From Mesorhizobium zhangyense (GTDB lineage: Bacteria > Pseudomonadota > Alphaproteobacteria > Rhizobiales > Rhizobiaceae), in the NCBI RefSeq assembly GCF_011045115.1, contig NZ_JAAKZG010000002.1, positions 372,001 through 436,000 on the forward strand: a stretch of DNA of 64,000 nucleotides. The letters are read 5' to 3'. Below, in pieces: positions 30,225 through 41,347 of the stretch. The position numbers and the translations under genes are program-made. Under the pieces are notes generated by a model. It saw only the letters and a list, made by a program, of their open reading frames with translations, was not told the origin of the DNA and made no database searches. Within the stretch, counting starts at the first letter, position 1. Every line of letters begins with the position of its first letter.

Positions 30225-33200
30225 ATGAAATTTTCCCGTCTGCGCCTTCTCGGCTTCAAATCCTTCGTTGAATCGGGCGAGTTCGTCATCGAGCGCGGCC
30301 TGACCGGTGTCGTCGGGCCGAATGGCTGCGGCAAGTCCAATCTGGTCGAAGCGCTGCGCTGGGTGATGGGCGAAAGCTCATACAAGAACATGCGCGCGTC
30401 GGGCATGGACGACGTGATCTTCTCCGGTTCCGGCACGCGCCCGGCGCGAAACACCGCCGAAGTCACGCTTTTCCTCGACAATGCCGACCGTTCGGCCCCC
30501 GCTGCCTTCAACGATGCCGACGAATTGCAGGTGTCGCGCCGCATCGAGCGCGAGGCTGGCTCCATCTATCGCATCAACGGCAAGGAAGCGCGCGCCAAGG
30601 ACGTGCAGCTTCTGTTCGCCGACCAGTCGACCGGCGCGCGCTCGCCCTCGATGGTCGGGCAGGGCCGTATCGGCGAGCTGATCCAGGCCAAGCCGCAGGC
30701 ACGACGCGCACTTCTGGAAGAGGCTGCCGGCATTTCCGGCCTGCACACCCGCCGTCATGAGGCCGAGCTTCGGCTGCGCGCGGCGGAGCAGAACCTCGAG
30801 CGGCTGGACGATGTCGTCGGCGAGTTGGAAAGCCAGATCGAAAGCCTGAAGCGTCAGGCGCGGCAGGCTGCGCGATTCAAGAACCTTTCAGCCGATATCC
30901 GCAAGGCCGAAGCCACGCTGCTGCATATTCGCTGGACGCAGGCGAAGACGCAGGAAGGCGAGTCGCGCTCGGCCCTGGCGACGGCGACTTCGCTGGTTGG
31001 CGAGCGTGCGGCTCAGCAGATGACCGCTGCCAAGGAACAGGCGATCGGCGCACACAAGTTGCCGGAACTGCGCGAGGCGGAAGCCGCTGCTGCCGCCGCT
31101 TTCCAGCGCCTGTCCATCGCCAGAACCCAGATCGAGGAAGAGGCAGGCCGCATTCGTACGCGGCAGGCCGAGCTTGACCGCCGCCTGCAGCAGCTCGACG
31201 CCGACCTTGCGCGCGAACAGCAGATGGTTAGCGACAACGCCGATATTCTTGCTCGCCTTGCCGAGGAAGAAGAGGCGTTGAATGCCGAAAACGCCGGTGC
31301 GGCCGAGCGTGAGATGGCAACGCGGGCGACCTTCGAGGAAGCGACCGCGACGCTTGGCTTGAGCGAAGTCGCGCTCTCCAAACTGACCGCAACGCGCGCG
31401 GACGCTGCCGCATCGCGCACCCAGCTGGAGCGCGCGCTGCGCGAAACGGCCGAGCGCCGGGATCGTCTGGCCCGCCAGCTTGGCGATGTCGACCGTGAAG
31501 TGTCGGAGATCGCTGCGCGCATTTCCGGCCTTGCCGATCCGGCCGAAAAGAAGATCCTGGCCGAGGAGGCGCAGGCAGCACTCGACGATGCCGAGTTTGC
31601 AGCAGGTGCGGCCGAACAGGCCGTTGCCGATGCGCGGGCGGCGGAAAATGAGGCCCGTCCGCCGCTTCAGGAAGCGCGCGCCGAACTGGCCGGCATCGAG
31701 ACCGAAGCGCGCACGCTGGCCAAGATCATCAATGCATCGAGCGGCGATCTCTTTCCGGCTGTTCTGGAGCAGGTGAGCGTCGAGCGCGGTTTCGAGACGG
31801 CACTTGGTGCAGCACTCGGCGAAGACCTCGACGTGCCGCTCGATCGCGCCGCACCCGTGCATTGGGGCGAGAGCGAGCCGATGCCGGGCGATCCGGTGCT
31901 GCCGGAAGGCATCCGCAGCCTCGCCAGCGTCGTGCGGGCACCGCGCCAGCTTGCGCGCCGCCTGGCGCAGATCGGCATCGTTGATGCAAGTGACGGCAGG
32001 CAGCTACAGCTTCTGCTGGCGCCCGGCCAGCGCCTGGTCAGCAAGGACGGCGCGCTGTGGCGCTGGGACGGCTTCACCGCCAGCGCCGATGCGCCGACCG
32101 CCGCCGCGCAACGTCTGGCACAGAAGAACCGGCTTGCCGAGCTGGATGCGGAGGCTGTTGCCGCGACCGTGAAAGTGCGCGCGGCGGAAGAGGTCTTGGC
32201 CAAGGCCGAGGCTTCGGTTCGCCAGCGCACGGAAGAAGAGCGGCTGTCGCGCCAGGCATGGCGCGATGCGCAGCATGCGGTCGGACAGGCCCGCGACGCG
32301 CTGGCTCAGGCGGAGAGGGCGGCAGGCGAATTGTCGAGCCGGCGTACCGCGCTCGATGAGGCGCGCGCGCGGATCGAGGAAGGCCATGAGGAGGCCGCAG
32401 CCGCATATGTCGAGGCCGAGGACCAGCTTGGTTCCGCGCCCGATCTCGGCGATCTTCAATTGCGGCTCGATCAGTCAGCGGCGCACGTTGCCCGCGACCG
32501 CGCCGCCGTTGCCGATGCGCGCGCCGTGCATGATGGCTTGAAGCGCGAGGCCGAGGCGCGCATGCGTCGGCTGGAGGCCATCGCTAATGAGCGCCGCAAC
32601 TGGACGCTGCGCGCCGAGAACGCCGCCGGCCAGATCGCATCGCTCGGCGAGCGGCAGACCGAGGCGATGGAGGAGCGCGAAAGGCTCGTCGACGCGCCGG
32701 ACGAGATCGACGCGCGCCGCCGCGCGCTGATGACGCAGCTTTCGCAGTCGGAAGAGTTGCGCAAGGCAGCCAGCGACCGGCTTCAGGAGGCGGAAAACCA
32801 GCAGGCTCTGCTTGACAAGGCTGCGACCGGTGCGATCCAGGCGCTGTCGGAAGCGCGCGAAGCGCGGGGCCGCGCCGAGGAACGCCTGACGGCAGCCGAC
32901 GACCGCCGCAAGGAGATCGAGGCGCGCATCCAGGAAACGCTCAATACGCCGCCGCATCTCGTCATCCGCCACACCGGCCTCGAAGCCGACGCGCCGATGC
33001 CGGACGCTACCGAAGTCGAGCGCCAGCTGGAGCGCCTGAAAATCGAGCGCGAGCGGCTGGGCGCGGTCAATCTGCGGGCCGAGGAAGAACAGCGGGAGCT
33101 GTCCGAGCGGCTTGAGGCCATCGTCACCGAACGCGAAGACATCATCGAAGCAATCCGCAAATTGCGCCAGGCGATCCAGAGCCTGAATCGCGAAGGCCGC

Positions 33201-33683
33201 GAGCGGCTGCTGGCCGCGTTTGACGTCGTCAACGAGCAGTTCAAGCGGCTGTTCACGCATCTGTTCGGCGGCGGCACGGCCGAACTGCAGCTGATCGAAT
33301 CGGAAGACCCGCTGGAAGCCGGGCTTGAAATCCTCGCCCGCCCGCCGGGCAAGAAGCCGCAGACCATGACGCTGCTGTCGGGCGGCGAGCAGGCGTTGAC
33401 GGCGATGGCGCTGATCTTTGCGGTGTTCCTGACCAATCCCGCGCCGATCTGCGTGCTCGACGAAGTCGACGCGCCGCTCGACGACCACAATGTCGAGCGC
33501 TTCTGCAATCTGATGGACGAGATGGCGCGCACCACCGAAACGCGCTTCGTAATCATCACGCACAACCCCATCACCATGGCCCGCATGAACCGCCTGTTCG
33601 GCGTCACCATGGCCGAGCAGGGCGTCAGCCAGCTGGTTTCGGTTGATTTGCAGACGGCGGAGCAGCTGCGGGAAGCGAGTTAG
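30225..33683 (+). CDS. smc: Chromosome segregation ATPase SMC
   Basis: 1152 residues, full length. Walker A is GPNGCGKSNLVEALRWVMGE near the N-terminus with the R-loop. Two long coiled coils (about 165-500 and 660-950, very rich in Ala, Glu and Arg) flank a hinge (about 505-620, GDLFPAVLEQVSVERGFETALGAALGED). The C-terminal head has the signature LLSGGEQALTAMALIFA and Walker B ICVLDEVDAPLDDHN. Compacts and resolves replicated chromosomes with ScpA and ScpB, which are not in this window. Follows the dsbA-like gene after a 60-base gap with a small GC hairpin at 30180-30195. Confidence 0.97.
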   Translation: MKFSRLRLLGFKSFVESGEFVIERGLTGVVGPNGCGKSNLVEALRWVMGESSYKNMRASGMDDVIFSGSGTRPARNTAEVTLFLDNADRSAPAAFNDADELQVSRRIEREAGSIYRINGKEARAKDVQLLFADQSTGARSPSMVGQGRIGELIQAKPQARRALLEEAAGISGLHTRRHEAELRLRAAEQNLERLDDVVGELESQIESLKRQARQAARFKNLSADIRKAEATLLHIRWTQAKTQEGESRSALATATSLVGERAAQQMTAAKEQAIGAHKLPELREAEAAAAAAFQRLSIARTQIEEEAGRIRTRQAELDRRLQQLDADLAREQQMVSDNADILARLAEEEEALNAENAGAAEREMATRATFEEATATLGLSEVALSKLTATRADAAASRTQLERALRETAERRDRLARQLGDVDREVSEIAARISGLADPAEKKILAEEAQAALDDAEFAAGAAEQAVADARAAENEARPPLQEARAELAGIETEARTLAKIINASSGDLFPAVLEQVSVERGFETALGAALGEDLDVPLDRAAPVHWGESEPMPGDPVLPEGIRSLASVVRAPRQLARRLAQIGIVDASDGRQLQLLLAPGQRLVSKDGALWRWDGFTASADAPTAAAQRLAQKNRLAELDAEAVAATVKVRAAEEVLAKAEASVRQRTEEERLSRQAWRDAQHAVGQARDALAQAERAAGELSSRRTALDEARARIEEGHEEAAAAYVEAEDQLGSAPDLGDLQLRLDQSAAHVARDRAAVADARAVHDGLKREAEARMRRLEAIANERRNWTLRAENAAGQIASLGERQTEAMEERERLVDAPDEIDARRRALMTQLSQSEELRKAASDRLQEAENQQALLDKAATGAIQALSEAREARGRAEERLTAADDRRKEIEARIQETLNTPPHLVIRHTGLEADAPMPDATEVERQLERLKIERERLGAVNLRAEEEQRELSERLEAIVTEREDIIEAIRKLRQAIQSLNREGRERLLAAFDVVNEQFKRLFTHLFGGGTAELQLIESEDPLEAGLEILARPPGKKPQTMTLLSGGEQALTAMALIFAVFLTNPAPICVLDEVDAPLDDHNVERFCNLMDEMARTTETRFVIITHNPITMARMNRLFGVTMAEQGVSQLVSVDLQTAEQLREAS

Positions 33684-33741
33684 GTCTGCTGATACTCAGT
33701 TGATGGTGGCTAATACAATAGCTGCGCTGATATCTGTGCCG

Positions 33742-33927
33742 TTTGCATTCCTTCGCGCCCCCCTCTGGCCTGCCGGCCATCTCCCCCTCAAGGGGGGAGA
33801 TCAGCCTTCATTTCGGCTTTCGCCAATTTTCAGCATTGCAGAATAGGCGGGACGAACGACGCAGCTAATCTCCCCACCTGAGGGGGAGATGGCCGGCAGG
33901 CCAGAGGGGGGTGCGAAGGAATGCAAA
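33742..33927. repeat. 186-bp inverted-repeat element, Mesorhizobium-type intergenic repeat
   Basis: Two arms of about 60 bases (33742-33801 and 33868-33927) are inverted copies of each other with only about three differences; each starts/ends in TTTGCATTCCTTCGC and includes CTCTGGCCTGCCGGCCATCT and a nested CTCCCCCTCAAGGGGGGAG hairpin. The 66-base centre is unrelated and AT-richer. No coding capacity, so it is MITE-like or a structured intergenic repeat. It fills most of the 298-base gap between smc and tRNA-Gln and may also stop smc transcription. Confidence 0.8.
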
Positions 33928-33981
33928 GACAAGCAGGCTAGCTCTCGTTAAAGATGCCAATCAAAGTATTGCTGAAAAACC

Positions 33982-34056
33982 TGGCTGGGGCGGGAGGGTT
34001 CGAACCTCCGAATGGCGGTACCAAAAACCGCTGCCTTACCACTTGGCTACGCCCCA
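33982..34056 (-). tRNA. tRNA-Gln (anticodon TTG)
   Basis: Read on the minus strand: acceptor TGGGGCG pairs with CGCCCCA, discriminator G, and an encoded CCA (33982-33984). The D arm is TAGCCAAGTGGTAAGGCA, the anticodon stem is GCGGT/ACCGC with loop TTTTGGT (anticodon TTG), and the T arm is GGAGG-TTCGAAC-CCTCC. All four stems close. It decodes CAA and, by wobble, CAG. Confidence 0.95.
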
Positions 34057-34088
34057 AGACCCGGAGCCCCGAGTCAAGTCTGTGCGGC

Positions 34089-34117
34089 CTTATATTCAGT
34101 GTGATCGAAAAGCACAA
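34089..34117 (-). promoter_or_regulatory. Likely promoter of tRNA-Gln
   Basis: On the minus strand TTGTGC (34112-34117) and TATAAG (34089-34094) are separated by exactly 17 bases, about 35 bases upstream of the mature tRNA 5' end. A GC-rich discriminator (GGCCGCAC) follows, as is common at stable RNA promoters. Confidence 0.5.
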
Positions 34118-34141
34118 TCGCGGCAAAATGCCTGTTGTGAA

Positions 34142-34174
34142 TTTTACCGCCTCACCCCGGGTGAAGCGGTAAAA
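34142..34174. terminator. Inverted repeat downstream of VOC gene
   Basis: Outer stem TTTTACCGC / GCGGTAAAA (9 bp), one mismatch, then inner stem TCACC / GGTGA. Lies 28 bases beyond the VOC gene stop and just upstream of the tRNA promoter, so it probably insulates the two. Confidence 0.65.
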
Positions 34175-34201
34175 CGAGTTCCGCGGGCGCGTAACGGAGC
34201 G

Positions 34202-34546
34202 CTATTCGCCCCAGACGGCCAGTTCGTTGCCAGCCGGATCGGTGAAATGGAACCTGCGGCCGCCGGGGAACGAAAAGATCGGTTTCACGATCTTGCCGCC
34301 GGCGTCTTCCACGGCTGCAAGCGTCTCTTCCAGATTCTCCGAATAGAGAACCGGCAGCGGCTTGGGTGTAGTGTCTCCCGCTTCGGAATAGAAGCCACCC
34401 TCCAGGCCCTCGTCATAGGCCGAATAGCTTGGTCCGTAGTCGGTGAATGACCAGGAAAAGGCAGTGCTGTAGAACGCCTTGACGTTGTCGAGCGTGCCGC
34501 CGGTGGCGGGCATTTCGAGATAATCGAGTTTGCCGGTCTTTTTCAT
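34202..34546 (-). CDS. VOC family protein (glyoxalase/bleomycin-resistance fold)
   Basis: 114 residues: LDYLEMPATGGTLDNVKAFYSTAFSWSFTDYGPSYSAY, then VLYSENLEETLAAVEDAGGKIVKPIFSFPGGRRFHFTDPAGNELAVWGE, the two beta-alpha-beta-beta-beta units of the vicinal oxygen chelate fold. The end motif DPxGNxLAVW is typical. Metal ligands cannot be assigned firmly; substrate unknown. Confidence 0.88.
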   Translation of the reverse strand: MKKTGKLDYLEMPATGGTLDNVKAFYSTAFSWSFTDYGPSYSAYDEGLEGGFYSEAGDTTPKPLPVLYSENLEETLAAVEDAGGKIVKPIFSFPGGRRFHFTDPAGNELAVWGE

Positions 34547-34742
34547 GGTAAACCTCTCGTTCTCTTTATGTTCTAAAAAATTTGACGTCGAAATACAAGT
34601 CTTGTTACCAGCGGATTTCTTAATCGATTGTAGGAGTTAAACATTCCGAGGCACAGGTTGCCTTTCGCAACGCAGCAAACTATCGCTTCGCGCTAGAGGC
34701 GCTTTTCATCTGCTGTCTCAATTGCATAGGCTAGGAGCGAGC

Positions 34743-37409
<2,667 letters not shown>

Positions 37410-37420
37410 GCGGAATCTGA

Positions 37421-37465
37421 CGCATCATCCCAATTTTGCCGTTATGCAGGCATTGGGATGATGCG
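37421..37465 (+). terminator. Long perfect hairpin between ppdK and the NodB-fold gene
   Basis: A 14-bp perfect stem CGCATCATCCCAAT / ATTGGGATGATGCG with a 17-base loop, 11 bases after the ppdK stop and 21 bases before the next start codon. No clean T run follows, only ATTATC. Either terminator of ppdK or a structured leader of the next gene. Confidence 0.6.
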
Positions 37466-37486
37466 ATTATCGGCTTGGGTTTCCGC

Positions 37487-38221
37487 ATGCGCCTTGTTTC
37501 AAAGCTTTTTCTTGCCGTCGTTCTTTCCGGTTCGGCTGCGGTCGCGAATGCCGCGCCGCTGCTTGAGCCGAGTCTGCATATCAGGCAGGGCGGCGACAGC
37601 CCGCGCGTCGCAGTGACATTGGATGCCTGCGGCGGCGCAACCGACAGCCGGATTCTTTCCGCGCTGGTTCAGTACAAGATTCCGGCGACGATCTTCGTGA
37701 CCGGCACCTGGCTGAAGCGCAATGCGCCTTCGCTGGATATCATGCGGGCACACCCGGAACTGTTCGAGCTTGAGAACCATGGCGGGCGGCACATTCCGGC
37801 CGTCGATTCGCCGCGCAAGATTTATGGTATCCGCAGCGCCGGAAGCCCGGAAGCCGTGCTGGCCGAAGTCGAGACCGGGGCTGCGGCACTCACCAAGACC
37901 GGCGAGCCGGCGCCAAAATGGTTTCGCGGCGCCACCGCACAATACAGCCCCTCGGCGATTGCGCTGATCCGCAAGGCCGGCTTCAAGATCGCCGGCTATT
38001 CCATCAATGGTGATGGCGGCTCACTGCTCGGCGCGCGCGAGACCGCACGGCGCGTTTCCGCTGCGAAAGACGGCGATGTCATCATCGCCCATATCAACCA
38101 GCCGACCCATGCGGCCGGCGAGGGGCTGGTGAAGGGCCTGCTGGCGCTGAAGGACAAGGGCTACACCTTCGTACGGCTGGATGACGTCGATGGCGACGGG
38201 ACCGACGATACGACGAATTGA
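37487..38221 (+). CDS. NodB-fold polysaccharide deacetylase family protein, secreted, altered motif 1
   Basis: 244 residues from ATG 37487, which gives a clean signal peptide (MRLVSKLFLAVVLSGSAAVANA). The NodB fold is shown by the IPATIFVTGTWLKRN motif, HGGRH (His98, His102) and a late IIAHINQPTHAAGEGL. Motif 1 is TLDACGG at 44-50 instead of TFDDG, so the catalytic-base Asp is kept but the metal-binding Asp is Ala, with a Cys after it. Such variants occur in alphaproteobacterial homologues; activity on polysaccharide is uncertain. Confidence 0.85.
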   Translation: MRLVSKLFLAVVLSGSAAVANAAPLLEPSLHIRQGGDSPRVAVTLDACGGATDSRILSALVQYKIPATIFVTGTWLKRNAPSLDIMRAHPELFELENHGGRHIPAVDSPRKIYGIRSAGSPEAVLAEVETGAAALTKTGEPAPKWFRGATAQYSPSAIALIRKAGFKIAGYSINGDGGSLLGARETARRVSAAKDGDVIIAHINQPTHAAGEGLVKGLLALKDKGYTFVRLDDVDGDGTDDTTN

Positions 38222-38255
38222 GCGGCTGAGTTCCATCTGGGTATTGCGGTCAGGT

Positions 38256-38285
38256 GTTATACCTGATTTGCGAATTGGGTATAAC
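38256..38285. promoter_or_regulatory. Palindrome copy 1 upstream of nucleotidyltransferase gene
   Basis: GTTATACCT and GGGTATAAC form 9-base arms (one mismatch) around a 12-base centre with TTTGCGAA, followed by TAAG. TATAAC at 38280-38285 also resembles a -10 box. Near-identical to the copy 55 bases downstream. Confidence 0.7.
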
Positions 38286-38310
38286 TAAGTTGCCATATAC
38301 CGACTTATGA

Positions 38311-38340
38311 GTTATACCCGTTTTGCGAAATGGGTATAAC
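38311..38340. promoter_or_regulatory. Palindrome copy 2 upstream of nucleotidyltransferase gene
   Basis: GTTATACCC and GGGTATAAC are perfect 9-base inverted arms around a 12-base centre with TTTGCGAA, followed again by TAAG. It ends 15 bases before the ATG at 38356. Same length, centre and flank as copy 1, with centres 55 bases (about five helical turns) apart: a likely operator pair. Confidence 0.72.
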
Positions 38341-38355
38341 TAAGGCGCGACATCG

Positions 38356-39411
38356 ATGACTCGCCAATTGGACATGGTTTACACCACCATGAGCGCCGAG
38401 CTTCTCGACCGCGCGCTCGATGCTCAATTCGATCTCGATTTTGATGAAGCCGGTACCTTCAAGAAGCGCACGGTAAAGGACCGCGACTACTGGTACTACA
38501 AGCCTTCCGAACGCGGACGCGACGAGCCGATGCGGGAAAAATATGTCGGCCCCGCCGACGATCCCGAAATTGCCAGCCGGGTCGCGCGGTTCCGGCAGAT
38601 CAAGGACGACTATCAGGCCCGGCGCAAGATCGTCGCGACGCTGGTCCGTGAGGCGCGCCTGTTTCGTCCTGAACAGCGCGTCGGTGACGCGGTCGAGGCG
38701 CTTTGGAAGGCGGGGCTTTTTCGCGTGCGCGCCTGCCTCGTGGGGACCATTGCCTACCAGACTTATGGAACGGTGCTCGGCTACAGGATGGCAGACACAG
38801 CGATGCAGACCGGCGATATCGACATCGCGCAGTTCCATTCGGTTTCCGTTGCCGTCGACGATTCAATTCCCCCGGTCCTCGATGTCCTGAAAAGTGTGGA
38901 CGACAAGTTTCGGCCTGTTCCGCAACTGGGCGATGAGCATGGCGCGGCAAAATTCCAGGCTTCCGGCGGATTGCGGGTGGAATTCCTGACGCCCAATCGC
39001 GGCAGTGACGATTATCTCGGCAAGCCCGCAAAACTGCCGGCACTAGGCGGCGCGACCGCCGAGCCGCTTCGCTTTCTGGATTTCCTGATCCACCAGCCCA
39101 TCAGGACGGTGATGCTGCACAAGGGAGGCGTTCCGATACTCGTGCCTGATCCCGCCCGTTATGCGGTTCACAAGCTGATCGTTTCCGCGCGGCGTCGGCA
39201 GGAGAATGGCAAGGATCTCAAGGATTTAAGGCAGGCGCAAAATCTAGCTCTTGCCTTGTCTGAAACGGGCCGTCTCGAAGACCTGCGTGATGCCTACGAT
39301 GAGGCTATCTCACGCGGACCGCAATGGCGTGAGGCAATCGCGAAGTCGCTCGATCGCCTCAATATGCTGGGCGTGAACGCTTTCGATGCGCTCAAGCCGG
39401 CGAAGAAGTAA
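38356..39411 (+). CDS. GSU2403-type nucleotidyltransferase-fold protein (NTP_transf_8-like)
   Basis: 351 residues. The polymerase-beta-like nucleotidyltransferase core is visible: CLVGTIAYQTYG (about 127-138; normally GS/GT), then TGDIDIA with Asp154 and Asp156, and a later strand LRVEFLTPN that could supply the third acidic residue. The N-terminal 120 residues are charged and helical, and the C-terminal part (ARYAVHKLIVSARRRQENGKDLKDLRQAQNLALAL) resembles the helical region of AbiEii/MNT-type proteins. Function unknown. No HTH or HEPN partner adjoins it, but two matching palindromes precede it. Confidence 0.8.
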   Translation: MTRQLDMVYTTMSAELLDRALDAQFDLDFDEAGTFKKRTVKDRDYWYYKPSERGRDEPMREKYVGPADDPEIASRVARFRQIKDDYQARRKIVATLVREARLFRPEQRVGDAVEALWKAGLFRVRACLVGTIAYQTYGTVLGYRMADTAMQTGDIDIAQFHSVSVAVDDSIPPVLDVLKSVDDKFRPVPQLGDEHGAAKFQASGGLRVEFLTPNRGSDDYLGKPAKLPALGGATAEPLRFLDFLIHQPIRTVMLHKGGVPILVPDPARYAVHKLIVSARRRQENGKDLKDLRQAQNLALALSETGRLEDLRDAYDEAISRGPQWREAIAKSLDRLNMLGVNAFDALKPAKK

Positions 39412-39415
39412 ACAC

Positions 39416-39802
39416 CTACCCCGCCTCCGCCACGATCCGCACCCTGTCGGGATAAAACGCGCCGTGGTCCTTGATCTCGGCGGTCTCGTCGAAAGGCTGT
39501 TTATAGCCCCACAGGGCATTTTTGCCGGCGTCTCCTGCCGCAGGAATGCTCCAGTAGGAGGCATCGCCCTTGTAAGGGCAGTGGGTGGAATGATCGGTCT
39601 TTTCGAGGCGGCTGAAGTCGATATCCGCGAATGGAATATAGTAGGCGGCCGGGTAGGGCGGCTCGGTCAGCAGCAGGACATTGCTTGACGAGGCGATTTG
39701 CTGGTCGCCGGCATAGACCTTGACGGTACCCTTGTAAGGCTCGATCGTAATCTGCTTGGCCGGGTTCTTGGCGAAGCCGGGAGAGGGATTGGCGCTGGTC
39801 AT
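39416..39802 (-). CDS. DUF427 domain protein
   Basis: 128 residues with the family pattern VKVYAGDQQIASSSNVLLLTEPPYPAAYYIPFADIDFSRLEKTDHSTHCPYKGDASYWS in its middle; the key pieces are DHSTHCPYKGDASYWS near 70-85 and WGYKQPFDE. DUF427 proteins have a small beta fold and no proven activity. It ends 5 bases from the convergent nucleotidyltransferase gene and lies 31 bases after the aminotransferase gene on the same strand, so it is probably co-transcribed with the latter. Confidence 0.88.
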   Translation of the reverse strand: MTSANPSPGFAKNPAKQITIEPYKGTVKVYAGDQQIASSSNVLLLTEPPYPAAYYIPFADIDFSRLEKTDHSTHCPYKGDASYWSIPAAGDAGKNALWGYKQPFDETAEIKDHGAFYPDRVRIVAEAG

Positions 39803-39833
39803 CGGGAATGCTCCATTATCTGCCGCGTCCCTT

Positions 39834-41228
39834 TCATGTAGTTCTCAAGCCTTCCTTTGAAACCCATGCCTCGGCCTGATCGAGACCTTTTTCGAAGCGG
39901 TCGAAAAGTTCGTTCAGTTCCGCTTCGGTGATGATCATCGGCGGGCAGATGGCGATCGTGTCGCCGATGGCGCGCAGGATGGCGCCGTTCTGCTCGATCA
40001 GCCGCGAGGCCTCGGGCCCGACGCCCTGCTTGGGGTCGAAGGATCGCTTGGTTTTCTTGTCGGCCACCAGTTCCGCGCCGCCGACAAGGCCGCAGAAGCG
40101 CGTTTCTCCGACCAGCGGATGATCCGCCAGCTTCTTCAGGCGCTGCTCGAACAACGGCATCAGGGTGCGGACATGGCCGAGAATATCGCGCTTCTGGTAG
40201 ATTTCGATGGCCTTCACGCCCAGCGCACAGCTCAGCGGATGGCCGCCATAGGTGAAGCCGTGGGCGAAGCTGCCGAGCGTGGCGCTGTGGTCGACATAGG
40301 ACTGATAGATGTCTTCCGGCACCATCACCGCGCCCAGTGGCGCATAGGCGGCGGTGAGTTGCTTGGCCGCGGAAATCGTCTTCGGCTTCATGTTGAGCGT
40401 CTGCGAACCCCACCAGTTGCCGGTGCGGCCAAAGCCGGTGATGACCTCGTCGGCAATCAGGATGATATCGTGCTCGTCGAGCACTGCCTGGATCGCCTCG
40501 AAATAGCCCTTCGGCGGAACGATGACGCCGCCGGCGCCCATGACAGGCTCGGCGATCATCGCCGCGATCGTATCCGGTCCTTCGCGCTCGATGAGGTCGC
40601 GCAGCGACTTTGCCGTGCGGGCAACGAAGTCGGCCTCGCTCTCACCTTCGGTGCCGAAGCGGTAATAATGTGGGCAGTCGGTGTGCAGGACACGGTCGAC
40701 CGGCAGGTCCCAGCCATTGTGATTGCCGGGCAGGCCGGTCAGCGACGCCGCCATGACGGTCACGCCATGATAGGCTTTGATGCGTGAGATGATCTTCTTC
40801 TTGTTGGGTCGGCCAAGCGCGTTGTTCATATACCAGGCGAGCTTTACCTGCGTGTCGTTGGCTTCCGAACCTGAAGACGTGAAGAACACCTTGGAAATCG
40901 GAACCGGTGCGATTTCCTTCAGCTTTTCAGCAAGTTCGACGGCGGGTTCGCTGCTTTTGGCGCCGAATATGTGATAAAAGGGCAGGGCGCGCATCTGCGC
41001 TGTCGCTGCCTCGATCATCTCCTCGTCGCCGAAGCCGAGGCCAGCGCACCACAGCCCGGACATGCCCTCGATATAGCCGCGGCCCTGCGTGTCGTAGACA
41101 TAGATGCCTTCGCCGCGCTCCATCACCACTGCGCCGATGGTCTTCAGCTTGTGGATCGGCGTGTAGGGATGAAGCAGGGATTCGACGTCACGGGTCTGGA
41201 AATTGGTGAGGGGGGTCTGACCGAGCAT
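39834..41228 (-). CDS. Class III PLP-dependent aminotransferase (omega-amino acid type)
   Basis: 464 residues from ATG 41228 with AGGAG 9 bases upstream. PLP-fold type I landmarks: FFTSSGSEANDTQVKLAWYMNN, AYHGVTVMAASLTG, ADEVITGFGRTG and the PLP lysine in ISAAKQLTAAYAPLGAVMV. This subgroup is labelled aspartate aminotransferase family and includes omega-amino acid:pyruvate and GABA/putrescine transaminases. Substrate not determinable from sequence. Followed by the DUF427 gene. Confidence 0.92.
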   Translation of the reverse strand: MLGQTPLTNFQTRDVESLLHPYTPIHKLKTIGAVVMERGEGIYVYDTQGRGYIEGMSGLWCAGLGFGDEEMIEAATAQMRALPFYHIFGAKSSEPAVELAEKLKEIAPVPISKVFFTSSGSEANDTQVKLAWYMNNALGRPNKKKIISRIKAYHGVTVMAASLTGLPGNHNGWDLPVDRVLHTDCPHYYRFGTEGESEADFVARTAKSLRDLIEREGPDTIAAMIAEPVMGAGGVIVPPKGYFEAIQAVLDEHDIILIADEVITGFGRTGNWWGSQTLNMKPKTISAAKQLTAAYAPLGAVMVPEDIYQSYVDHSATLGSFAHGFTYGGHPLSCALGVKAIEIYQKRDILGHVRTLMPLFEQRLKKLADHPLVGETRFCGLVGGAELVADKKTKRSFDPKQGVGPEASRLIEQNGAILRAIGDTIAICPPMIITEAELNELFDRFEKGLDQAEAWVSKEGLRTT

Positions 41229-41347
41229 GCGCGGCTCCTTTAAGCGAACTAGGCTCAGGCTAGTCGCTTGGAACGCAACACGCAAAACTCTTCGCCTCTT
41301 GGGTCAAACGGTTGAGGTCGATGGCCTACCGCAAGGCCCCGGAGCAA

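Noticed and set aside
33742-33927. Inverted repeat as an insertion sequence or attachment site
   Set aside because: Too short for a transposase; the tRNA-Gln end is not duplicated nearby, so no integrated island is indicated.
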